Shown in pieces: positions 8,540 through 15,927 of a stretch of DNA of 41,655 bases (position 1 is the first letter of the stretch; each line of letters starts with the position of its first letter). The notes beneath the pieces were generated by a model that saw only the letters and a list, made by a program, of their open reading frames with translations, was not told where the DNA came from and searched no databases. A program made the translations under genes and the position numbers. The stretch is from Gemmatimonadales bacterium (GTDB lineage: Bacteria; Gemmatimonadota; Gemmatimonadetes; Palauibacterales; Palauibacteraceae), in contig VXMR01000006.1 of NCBI GenBank assembly GCA_009841005.1, forward strand, positions 1-41,655, given 5' to 3'.

Positions 8540-10129
8540 ATGATCTTCCACAGCCCTCATCCCCCGATCACCGTCCCGGCGCAGTCCTTCTCCGACTATC
8601 TCCTGGGTTCCCTCGGGGACCGCCGGGACAGGCCAGCGTTCATCGAAGGACCGAGCGGCCGGGTGGTGACGTACGGGCAACTCCGTGATCAGGCGCGCGC
8701 CGCGGCGCGGGGCCTCGCAGCCCGCGGACTGGAGCGCGGGGGCGTCATGGCCATCTGCAGCCCGAACCTGCCCGAGTACGCGACCGCGTTCCTCGCGACG
8801 GGCATGGCCGGCGGCTGCAGCACGACGCTGAACCCTCTCAGCACCGACGACGAACTCATCTCCCAACTGAACGATTCCGGTGCCCGCTGGTTCATCACCG
8901 TCCCGCCGCTTCTCCAAAGGGCTCAAGCGGTCGCGGCACGAACCGGGATCGAAGAGATCTTCGTGTTCGGAGAGGCGAAGGGTGCCACCGCCTTCGCCGA
9001 CCTCATCGCAGACGGGATGAAGGACGGGATGACGGCGGATGCGGAACCGGCGGGCATCGGCGATCCCGCCGAGGATCTCCTCACGCTCCCGTATTCGAGC
9101 GGCACGACGGGCGTGTCCAAGGGCGTGATGCTCACGCACAGGAACCTCGTCGCGAACATCGAACAGTTCAGCGCCGTGGGACTCGTGGACGCCGACGACG
9201 TCGTGCTCGCCGTCCTCCCCTTCTTCCACATCTACGGGATGGTCGTGGTCATGAGCGGCGCCCTGAGAGCGGGGGCGACCGTCGTCACCATGCCCCGCTT
9301 CGATCTCGAGGAGTTCCTGGGGGCGATTCAGCGATACCGGGCCACGAGCCTCTACCTCGTTCCCCCGATCGTGCTCGGCCTCGCAAAGCACCCCGCGGTC
9401 GATGGCTACGACCTTTCGTCCGTGAACTGGATCATGTCCGGTGCGGCCCCGCTGGGAGAGGAAATCGCCCTCGCCTGCCAGGAGAGGATCGGGTGCCGCG
9501 TATTCCAGGGGTACGGTCTTACCGAGGCGAGTCCCGTCACCCACGTCTGCTTCGGGGAGAACGTCGACGTGGACAAGATCGGGACGATCGGGCCGACGAT
9601 CCCGAGCACCGAGATGATGATCGTCGATCTCGAGTCCGGGGAGGCGCTGGGACCGGGCGGGGAAGGGGAGGTGTGGGTCCGCGGTCCGCAGGTGATGAAG
9701 GGATATCTCGGGAACCCCGAGGCGACGGCGGCGACCGTCGATGCCGAGGGCTGGCTCCACACGGGGGATGTGGGACGCGCGGACGAAGACGGATATGTGA
9801 CGATCGTCGACCGCGCCAAGGAACTCATCAAGTACAAGGGTTACCAGGTGGCCCCCGCCGAACTCGAGGACCTTCTCCTCGCCCATCCGGCCGTGGCCGA
9901 TGTCGCCGTCATTCCGGTGGCGGACGAGGAGGCCGGCGAGATCCCGAAGGCGTGCGTCGTGAGGGCGGGAGAGGTGAGCGGCGAGGAAATCATGGAGTAC
10001 GTGGCGGAGCGCGTGGCTCCGCAGAAGAGGATCCGTGCCGTGGAGTTCCTCGAGGAGATCCCGAAGTCGGCGTCGGGCAAGATCCTCCGGCGGTTCCTGG
10101 TGGCGCGCGAGCGGGCCGGGGCGTCGTGA
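8540..10129 (+). CDS. AMP-dependent acyl-CoA ligase, 4-coumarate--CoA ligase-like
   Basis: The 529-residue enzyme belongs to the ANL superfamily, which activates a carboxylic acid with ATP to an acyl-adenylate and then forms the CoA thioester. The phosphate-binding motif LPYSSGTTGVSKG lies near residue 185, the aromatic-side motif GYGLTEASPVTH near 330, the hinge motif LHTGDVGRADEDGYVTIVDR around 410-430, and the catalytic C-terminal lysine in PKSASGKILRR near residue 514. Length and motif order match plant 4CL and bacterial long-chain or aryl-CoA ligases; the exact acid cannot be read from the sequence. GGAAGG lies 9 bases before the ATG. The stop overlaps the GTG start of a hotdog thioesterase (GTGA), so ligase and thioesterase are translationally coupled. 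Confidence 0.93.
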   Translation: MIFHSPHPPITVPAQSFSDYLLGSLGDRRDRPAFIEGPSGRVVTYGQLRDQARAAARGLAARGLERGGVMAICSPNLPEYATAFLATGMAGGCSTTLNPLSTDDELISQLNDSGARWFITVPPLLQRAQAVAARTGIEEIFVFGEAKGATAFADLIADGMKDGMTADAEPAGIGDPAEDLLTLPYSSGTTGVSKGVMLTHRNLVANIEQFSAVGLVDADDVVLAVLPFFHIYGMVVVMSGALRAGATVVTMPRFDLEEFLGAIQRYRATSLYLVPPIVLGLAKHPAVDGYDLSSVNWIMSGAAPLGEEIALACQERIGCRVFQGYGLTEASPVTHVCFGENVDVDKIGTIGPTIPSTEMMIVDLESGEALGPGGEGEVWVRGPQVMKGYLGNPEATAATVDAEGWLHTGDVGRADEDGYVTIVDRAKELIKYKGYQVAPAELEDLLLAHPAVADVAVIPVADEEAGEIPKACVVRAGEVSGEEIMEYVAERVAPQKRIRAVEFLEEIPKSASGKILRRFLVARERAGAS

Positions 10130-10614
10130 GCGAGTCGCTGCAGGAGAGGTACGCGCGCGAGTCGATCTGTTTCGGCTGCGGTCCGGCGAACCCGGATGGG
10201 CTCCGGCTGTGCAGCTTCCCGGCGGCGGAGGGCGGCCACGACCCGGACGGCAGCTACGAGGTGATCGCGGAATGGACGCCGGGGCCGAATCACCGGTCGT
10301 TCCCGGGAATCCTCAACGGAGGGATCATCGGAACGCTGCTCGACTGCCAGTGCAACTGGTGTGCCGCGCACTACTTCATGCGTACGCGCGGGCTGGACCA
10401 TCCGCCCGTCACGGTGACCGCCGAATACACGGTCCGGCTCTGGAAGCCGACGCCCTCGGACGCTCCGGTGCAACTCCGGGCGCGGATCGCCGAGGCGGGC
10501 GAGCGCAAGGTCGTGGTCGAAGCCGAACTGCTTTCCGGAGGCGAGCGCACGGCGACCTGCTTGGGGACGTTCGTGGCCATCGGAGAAAGGCACCTGGCGC
10601 ATGGAACCCGCTAG
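10126..10614 (+). CDS. PaaI-like hotdog-fold thioesterase
   Basis: The GTG at 10126 overlaps the ligase stop by four bases and gives a 162-residue protein. It starts SESLQERYARESICFGCGP; the CFGCG-xxNPxGL motif is typical of this hotdog subfamily. The central helix carries FPGILNGGIIGTLLDCQC, at the position of the PaaI HGG motif, with Asn-Gly-Gly replacing His-Gly-Gly. The end is a long beta strand (KVVVEAELLSGGERTATC). These proteins hydrolyse acyl- or aryl-CoA thioesters in the cytoplasm. Tight coupling to an acyl-CoA ligase suggests it edits or recycles the ligase's product, though the substrate is unknown. The downstream amidase start lies inside this gene (14-base overlap). Confidence 0.88.
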   Translation: MSESLQERYARESICFGCGPANPDGLRLCSFPAAEGGHDPDGSYEVIAEWTPGPNHRSFPGILNGGIIGTLLDCQCNWCAAHYFMRTRGLDHPPVTVTAEYTVRLWKPTPSDAPVQLRARIAEAGERKVVVEAELLSGGERTATCLGTFVAIGERHLAHGTR

Positions 10615-12643
10615 CACCCTCACTCGCACGCTCGCCCCGCGCGGTCCCGGCTTCCACGGCTTCGTCCCCAGGAGCCTCGTCGCCCACGGCCACGTCGTTC
10701 GCGGCCACGTCGTTCGCCACCTCGTCGTTCGCCACCTCATCGTGTGGGGTCTCGCGTTCGCTTGGGGCGCCTCGTCGGCGGCACGGCTCTCCGCCCAGAC
10801 GGGGGAGGGCGGGGCGGCGGCGTTCGAGGTGTGGGAGGCGTCGATCCCCGAGCTTCAGGCTGCGCTCGAGTCGGGCGCGGCGACCTCCGCGGACCTCGTC
10901 GACGCGTACATCGCACGGATCGCGGCGTACGACCGTGCGGGGCCGACGCTCAACGCGATCATCCGCCTCCATCCGGGCGCGAGGGAACAGGCGCGGCGGC
11001 TCGACGCGGAGCGCGCGTCGGGGCGCTTGAGGGGGCCGCTGCACGGGATCCCCATCCTCCTCAAGGACAACTACGACACCTTCGACATGCCCACGGCCGG
11101 CTCGACGGTTGCGCTCGCGGGCTGGACGCCGCCGGACGACGCCTTCCAGGTGGGGAAGCTGCGCGAGGCGGGGGCGATCATCCTCGCGAAGACGAACATG
11201 CACGAACTGGCGGCGGGGATCACGAGCATCAGCTCGCTCGGCGGGCAGACGCGGAACCCGTACGATCCGGCGAGGAACCCCGGCGGCTCCTCCGGCGGGA
11301 CAGGCGCGGCGGTTGCGGCGAGCTTCGGAGCCGTGGGCTGGGGATCCGATACGTGCGGGTCGATCCGCATCCCGTCGTCCGTCCACAACCTCGTCGGGCT
11401 GCGGCCGACGAAGGGGCTGTCGAGCATCGACGGGATCATCCCCCTCTCGCACACGCAGGATACGGGCGGCCCGCTGGCGCGCTCGGTGGTGGATCTCGCG
11501 CTCGCCCTCGACGCGACGGTCGGCGCGGATGCGGCGGATCGGGCCACGGAGGCGATGCGGGGCCGCGAGCCGGTCGGCTTCCTCGCCGCGCTCGACGCGG
11601 AGGCGCTTGACGGCGCCCGGATCGGCGCATTGACGGAGTGGCTGTCGGATTCGGGCGCGGAAGCTCCGGTCACGGCGTCCGTCCGCGCCGCTCTCGATGC
11701 GATGGCCGCGGCGGGGGCGGAGATCGTCGATGTCGAGATCCCGGACCAGGACTCGCTGCTCACGAACACGAGCGTGATCGGGCACGAATTCGCCCTGGAT
11801 CTCGCCGCGTACCTGGATGCGGCCGGCGGCGCGCCCGTGGCGTCGCTCGGGGACATCGTGGAGCGGGGACTCCACCACGAGCAGCTCGACGGCACCTTCC
11901 GGCGGCGCAGCGAGTCGGGGCCGCGAGATGAGGCGGCCTATGCCGAGGCGCTGGCGCGGCAGGCCGCGCTGCGGGAAGCGATCGTGGCGTTCATGGACGA
12001 AGAGCGGCTCGACGCGATCGCCTACCCGACGCTGCGGCGCGATCCCGCCCGGATCGGCTCAGCGCCGGTCGGGGGGACGTGCCAGCTCGCCGCGCACAGC
12101 GGGCTCCCGGCGATCAGCGCGCCCGCGGGGTTCACGCGGACCGGGATGCCGACCGGCGTAGAGCTGATCGGCCGCCCGTTCGACGATGCGCGTCTGGTCT
12201 CGTTCGCGTACGCGCTCGAACGGGCGATCGAGCCGCGCCGCGCACCTCACCGCACGCCCCCGCTCGCGGACGGCCGCGCGCCGGAACCGCTCCGCTTCAG
12301 CGTCGCCGGCGACGGCGGATGGGCCGGGCGGCCCGCCGCCCCTCGGCTCCAGGGCAGCTTCAGCCTCGACCTTCCGCGCGGCACCCTCCGCTACCTCATC
12401 GCCACGTCCGGCCTCGGGCCGGCGGACGCCCACGCGATCGTGCTCCAGCGCCGGGGCAGCGGAACGCGGCCGAACGCGGTCGTGCGTCGTCTCTCCGGCC
12501 CGGGCCACGCATCGGCCGAGGGCACGCTGACGCTGAGCGCCGCCGACCTCGACGACCTGCTCGCGGGGCGGTTCGAGCTCGCGCTCTACACCGCCGACCG
12601 CCCGCTCGGCGCCGTGCGGCTGCCGCTCGACCCGCGCGGCTGA
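10601..12643 (+). CDS. Exported amidase signature family hydrolase
   Basis: The 680-residue protein contains the full amidase-signature core: lysine of ILLKDNYDT (about K155), GGSSGGTGAA with the bridging serine near 230, and nucleophile serine near 254 in GSDTCGSIRIP. The 24-residue spacing matches the family Ser-cisSer-Lys triad. The N-terminus is long and odd: a 15-base in-frame tandem repeat (GHVVR units) leads into the hydrophobic stretch LIVWGLAFAWGASSAARLSA, likely an export signal. The last 110 residues (FSLDLPRGTLRYL ... FELALYTADRPLGAVRLPL) resemble a degenerate CHRD-type beta domain. The ATG at 10601 has GGAGAAAGG about 10 bases upstream and overlaps the thioesterase. It probably cleaves an amide in the periplasm; the substrate is unknown. 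Confidence 0.9.
   Translation: MEPASTLTRTLAPRGPGFHGFVPRSLVAHGHVVRGHVVRHLVVRHLIVWGLAFAWGASSAARLSAQTGEGGAAAFEVWEASIPELQAALESGAATSADLVDAYIARIAAYDRAGPTLNAIIRLHPGAREQARRLDAERASGRLRGPLHGIPILLKDNYDTFDMPTAGSTVALAGWTPPDDAFQVGKLREAGAIILAKTNMHELAAGITSISSLGGQTRNPYDPARNPGGSSGGTGAAVAASFGAVGWGSDTCGSIRIPSSVHNLVGLRPTKGLSSIDGIIPLSHTQDTGGPLARSVVDLALALDATVGADAADRATEAMRGREPVGFLAALDAEALDGARIGALTEWLSDSGAEAPVTASVRAALDAMAAAGAEIVDVEIPDQDSLLTNTSVIGHEFALDLAAYLDAAGGAPVASLGDIVERGLHHEQLDGTFRRRSESGPRDEAAYAEALARQAALREAIVAFMDEERLDAIAYPTLRRDPARIGSAPVGGTCQLAAHSGLPAISAPAGFTRTGMPTGVELIGRPFDDARLVSFAYALERAIEPRRAPHRTPPLADGRAPEPLRFSVAGDGGWAGRPAAPRLQGSFSLDLPRGTLRYLIATSGLGPADAHAIVLQRRGSGTRPNAVVRRLSGPGHASAEGTLTLSAADLDDLLAGRFELALYTADRPLGAVRLPLDPRG
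10688..10747 (+). repeat. Four-unit 15-base tandem repeat in the amidase N-terminus
   Basis: Units 1 and 2 are identical (GGCCACGTCGTTCGC), unit 3 is CACCTCGTCGTTCGC and unit 4 is CACCTCATCGTGTGG. They encode GHVVR, GHVVR, HLVVR and HLIVW directly before the hydrophobic signal core. The period keeps the frame, so copy number could change without disrupting the gene. Confidence 0.85.
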
Positions 12644-12655
12644 GGCGCGAGCGTC

Positions 12656-12689
12656 GAAGTGCCCCGGGACTCGAACAGAGTTGGCATCG
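12656..12689 (+). repeat. Left copy of an imperfect repeat flanking the paralogue pair
   Basis: The sequence reads GAAGTGCCCCGGGAC, nine further bases, then GTTGGCATCG. The same two blocks occur at 14574-14598 with the nine bases deleted. On the minus strand the block contains GTTCGAGTCCCGGGGCAC, which looks like the T-loop and 3' end of a tRNA, a common integration target, but no cloverleaf can be folded here. Confidence 0.4.
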
Positions 12690-12769
12690 TGGTGCTTCCC
12701 GGCAAATCCCGCATTCCGGCGGCGGCACAGGGGCTGGTCTGCAGGTATCAGGTCGCGCCGAAAACGCGT

Positions 12770-13450
12770 TTAGTGCCGTTTGTATTCGCAGAGCCGTGAC
12801 CACAACTCGGGCGCCGGCCCACCGCTGGCAGCCAGAAGAAGCTTGCCCGCTTGGCACCACGCACAGACGTTAGGACATGGGTTCTCGACCACTTGCGGCA
12901 CATCGAGTCCCATAGGTGGCCACTGACAGGGTGGCGGTTGCTCACTTGCGTCGAACAGGGCGCGGACGTAGTCGACACCACCTGTTTCGAAGATGCCGTA
13001 CAGCGCTTGATCTCCCTCGTACTGCAGTCTGGCCTCGCCATCGTAGGACTCGTAGAGCCGAATGAACGCATCTGCTGCGCCCGTGTACGGTACGCCGCGT
13101 CCAGGTTCTTCAGCCACCGCGGCGGAGTGGATCAGCGCCATGTGAGCGGCATACGCCTGCAGTTTCGTCCCGTCGCGGATCAACCGCACCAAATCATCGG
13201 CGAACGCATCCAGTTCAGCCTTCGAACGGCTTTCGAAATGCTGACGCAAGACAGCTTCGGCTGCGTTTCGCCCTCGGAGGCGTCCATCGGCATCTGACTC
13301 TTCGACCTGCAGTGTGCGGAGGGCGCTCGTGGGAGTCGGTGTCCGCCATTGCCCCCGCTCCAGTAGCATACCCCGTTCCGGCATTTGCTCCCGGGCGCTC
13401 AGGCCTGCCGGACACAGTAGCACCAGAAAGAAAAGTACGATCCGCTTCAT
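12770..13450 (-). CDS. Secreted Cys-containing protein, paralogue A of a divergent pair, function unknown
   Basis: The 226-residue protein starts MKRIVLFFLVLLCPAGLSA, a clear Sec signal. The mature part has a GQWRTPTPTSAL segment, the helical block AEAVLRQHFESRSKAELDAF, a second block AADAFIRLYESYDGEARL, and VDYVRALFDASEQPPPC. The C-terminal region holds spaced cysteines in CPNVCAWCQAGK and a final LCEYKRH. The divergent neighbour at 13664-14491 has the same order of blocks (ILRQ...RSPIELEAFA, AAFDVLVRVYE, YMRRLAESSTPPPPC, CPNHSLWCHAVGK, LCNER), so the two are diverged paralogues. I recognise no named family. The cysteines could form disulfides or bind metal. GC content is visibly lower than in the flanking amidase and oxidoreductase genes, a possible sign of transfer. 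Confidence 0.78.
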   Translation of the reverse strand: MKRIVLFFLVLLCPAGLSAREQMPERGMLLERGQWRTPTPTSALRTLQVEESDADGRLRGRNAAEAVLRQHFESRSKAELDAFADDLVRLIRDGTKLQAYAAHMALIHSAAVAEEPGRGVPYTGAADAFIRLYESYDGEARLQYEGDQALYGIFETGGVDYVRALFDASEQPPPCQWPPMGLDVPQVVENPCPNVCAWCQAGKLLLAASGGPAPELWSRLCEYKRH

Positions 13451-13663
13451 TTGCCGTCTCTCTTTGCTTTCATCGATTCATCGACGATACGCCCTTGAGG
13501 CTCGTGACGTCGAGATACAGGTACCGCATGAGGCAGCACGGCGATCTCTTCAACACCCTCCGGAGCAACCCTTCGTCACGTTTTCAGCCGCCATTGACAG
13601 CTCACGACATTGGTTCACATGGTGGCACGCGCGGTTGCTGGTGCTGGGGCGAGGAGAACGATC

Positions 13664-14491
13664 ATGAGGTTGGAACCGGGGAAGCTCCTTCTCACCCTGG
13701 GAGTGCTTCTCGCTCCGCTAACCGTGTCCTGCCAGCAATCGGAGAGGGACGGGCGGTGGCTCGTGCGGGGTGAGGCCGGAGAATGGCGTGAACCCACGAT
13801 CGCCGACGCACTCCTCGCCCTGCGTGGCGAGAGGGATCTGGTCAGTCCGGGCGCCGAGGCTATTCCCGCCATCAGCATACTTCGGCAGGTGCATACGCCC
13901 CGCTCACCGATCGAGCTGGAGGCGTTTGCAAACAGGCTGGGGGATATCCTGTTACTCGACGCGGAGTACTTGTCGCCGGAATACGATACACAGGTCAAAG
14001 CGTATTCGGCGCTGGTCAGCGCCATGGGGTACGGTCGTGGTCGATCGTACCCCGCCGCCTTCGATGTACTCGTGCGTGTTTATGAAACGCGTGCGGATCG
14101 CGTGCTTGCAGGTGGCGGTACCGATCCGATCCACGAGGCTCACCGCCGCGGGAGCCGATCCGAAATACGTGGGCTCGTGTCGGCGCTGGGCGACATCTAC
14201 CATGCGGATCCCGAGGGCCGGGGACGTGACTACATGCGGAGGCTGGCGGAGTCGAGTACGCCGCCGCCGCCGTGCAGAGAGGTCGGCGGGGAGGTCAGCC
14301 CCTCCGGCAGTGAAGTCGACCTGTCGATGCCGCCCTGCCCGAATCACTCTCTCTGGTGCCATGCCGTAGGCAAGTTCATGTACGAGAACCCCGGCACCCT
14401 GGAGCCACCCCGGAAGCCGCCGGAGTCCGTTCTCCCAAACGGTCCGGATGGTAAGACGTTCGACCGCCTTTGCAATGAGAGGGTATGGTGA
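13664..14491 (+). CDS. Probable lipoprotein, paralogue B of the divergent pair, function unknown
   Basis: An ATG at 13664 with GAGGAG 7 bases upstream gives 275 residues, starting MRLEPGKLLLTLGVLLAP and reaching a possible lipobox at LTVSC (Thr at -3 is unusual, so lipidation is uncertain). The frame is also open further upstream, but those starts have no ribosome-binding site. It shares five ordered sequence blocks with the divergent gene at 12770-13450, including the Pro-Pro-Cys and CPN-x3-WC motifs. It is about 50 residues longer, with an extra loop (GGTDPIHEAHRRGSRSEI) and a longer tail before the final DRLCNERVW. The 213 bases between the two starts hold the promoters of both, so they may be co-regulated. 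No catalytic motif is visible. Confidence 0.78.
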   Translation: MRLEPGKLLLTLGVLLAPLTVSCQQSERDGRWLVRGEAGEWREPTIADALLALRGERDLVSPGAEAIPAISILRQVHTPRSPIELEAFANRLGDILLLDAEYLSPEYDTQVKAYSALVSAMGYGRGRSYPAAFDVLVRVYETRADRVLAGGGTDPIHEAHRRGSRSEIRGLVSALGDIYHADPEGRGRDYMRRLAESSTPPPPCREVGGEVSPSGSEVDLSMPPCPNHSLWCHAVGKFMYENPGTLEPPRKPPESVLPNGPDGKTFDRLCNERVW

Positions 14492-14573
14492 GGCTGTAGC
14501 GTGATTCCCCCGATGCCCGCCGGCCCCTGGGCTTCATCGCAGCTCCAGCCTCGACTTCCCGCTCCCACACGCT

Positions 14574-14598
14574 GAAGTGACCCCGGACGTTGGCAGCG
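14574..14598 (+). repeat. Right copy of the imperfect repeat flanking the paralogue pair
   Basis: GAAGTGACCCCGGAC followed directly by GTTGGCAGCG; compare 12656-12689. A second, shorter repetition, GACCCCGGA, occurs at 14579-14587 and 14598-14606 with 19-base periodicity. The stretch lies between convergent genes (14492-14639), so it could equally be part of their 3' regions. Confidence 0.4.
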
Positions 14599-14639
14599 AC
14601 CCCGGAGGTCGGCCGCTGGCCCGAGCCCTCATCAGTGCG

Positions 14640-15863
14640 CTACGAGATTGATCCGACGCCGTAGGCGCCCAGGAGCAGTGCTTCTTTGCGGAAGCGTTCC
14701 GGGCGGTAGGGGGCGAGGTCGACGTCGGGCGTCTCGCCCAGCAGGGACTGCGCCACGCAGCGCCCGATGGCCGGGGCCAGCTTGAACCCGTGCCCCGAGA
14801 ACCCGTAGGCGAGGTACAGGCCGGGCAGGTCGGGCGCGGGGCCCAGCACCGGATTCCAGTCCGGTGTGATGTCGTAGGGTCCCACCCACGAGTCCGTGAG
14901 GCGCGCACCCTCGAAGGCCGGCATGCGGGCTCCGATCTGCGTCCGCTGCAGGGAGACGAGGTCGCGCGGGGCCGTGGCGGTCATGCGGTCGGGATCTTCC
15001 AGCGGGTCTCCGAAGTCTCCGGTCCCCACGAGCACGACACCGCCATCGGCAGGTCGAAAATACATCTTATTATTGACAGTAAGATCTTTTACGATAGGAA
15101 TTTCAGGGCCATATTCCGAGGAGCCGCCGAACGTCAGTACCACGTGCCGCGACACCTGCAACCGGAGGGCTTCGACGGCATCGTCCGATAGGCCGGATTC
15201 TGCGTAGAGACCTCGGGTCCAGGGGCCCACCGCACTCACGACGCACCCGGCCTCCACCGTCCCGCCGGGCGTCGTCACGCCGGTCACGCGATTGGCGGAG
15301 GTCCCGCCGTCCGGCGCGAGGCACAGCCGCTCCACGGGTGTGTGCTCGAACACCGCTACCCCGCGCCGCTGCGCGGCCGTGACGTACCCCAGGGTCGTGG
15401 CGACTGGATCCGCGTAGCCCGACGCGGGTTCCCAGCCGATCGCAGCCACGTCTTCCAGTTCGAGCCAGGGGTGCAGTTCACGTGCCTCCGCCCGCCCGAT
15501 GGGCGACGTGTCCGCGCCCAGCTCCCGCTGCCGTGCGAGATTGTCGGCCAATCGGTCGGCGAAGGATCCGGGCCCGGCCAGGATGAGGTAGCCCGAGTTC
15601 ACGAAGCCGCACGCGACGCCGTCTTCGCCGAGCGCTTCCCGGAAATCGCGGAACACCTCGAGACTCCGGAGCGTCAGCCGGGTGTTGCTCGCCACCGAGT
15701 AGTGGCTGCGGATGACGGCGCACGACCGGCCCGTGCCTCCGCCGCAGACTTCTCCCCGGTCGAAGAGGGCGACCGAGGCATCCGACAGCTCCGCCAGGTG
15801 GAAGGCGATGGAGGCGCCGATGACGCCCCCGCCCGCGATCGCAAAGTCGTAGCCCCTCTTCAC
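14640..15863 (-). CDS. FAD-dependent amino-acid/sarcosine oxidase-like oxidoreductase (DAO family)
   Basis: The 407-residue protein opens with the dinucleotide-binding fold YDFAIAGGGVIGASIAFHLA (GxGxxG), followed by the second FAD contact GRSCAVIRSHYS. It ends with the DAO-type motif LYLAYGFSGHGFKLAPAIG, where the flavin ring is held. The family (glycine oxidase, sarcosine oxidase, N-methyl amino-acid dehydrogenases) oxidises C-N bonds of amino acids; the substrate cannot be assigned. GTG 15863 is taken as the start because GGGAGG lies about 7 bases upstream; GTG 15878 would add five residues. About 50 bases near 15058-15110 are strikingly AT-rich for this gene (codons for IPIVKDLTVNNKMYF), yet the frame is intact. 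It lies 64 bases downstream of the TolB-amidohydrolase gene on the same strand. Confidence 0.9.
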   Translation of the reverse strand: MKRGYDFAIAGGGVIGASIAFHLAELSDASVALFDRGEVCGGGTGRSCAVIRSHYSVASNTRLTLRSLEVFRDFREALGEDGVACGFVNSGYLILAGPGSFADRLADNLARQRELGADTSPIGRAEARELHPWLELEDVAAIGWEPASGYADPVATTLGYVTAAQRRGVAVFEHTPVERLCLAPDGGTSANRVTGVTTPGGTVEAGCVVSAVGPWTRGLYAESGLSDDAVEALRLQVSRHVVLTFGGSSEYGPEIPIVKDLTVNNKMYFRPADGGVVLVGTGDFGDPLEDPDRMTATAPRDLVSLQRTQIGARMPAFEGARLTDSWVGPYDITPDWNPVLGPAPDLPGLYLAYGFSGHGFKLAPAIGRCVAQSLLGETPDVDLAPYRPERFRKEALLLGAYGVGSIS

Positions 15864-15927
15864 CGGTCCCCCTCCCACCGTCGGTCGGCTCGCAGGCCGC
15901 CGCTGCCGGCATTACCCGCAGAGTGCG

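Noticed and set aside
12762-12771. AAACGCGTTT palindrome
   Set aside because: Ten bases, partly inside the end of a coding sequence, at a stop codon; likely chance and not supported as an operator or terminator.
13610-13663. Upstream TTG/ATG starts for the paralogue B gene
   Set aside because: No Shine-Dalgarno sequence and an Arg/Ala-rich extension that would bury the signal peptide; ATG 13664 has GAGGAG at good spacing.
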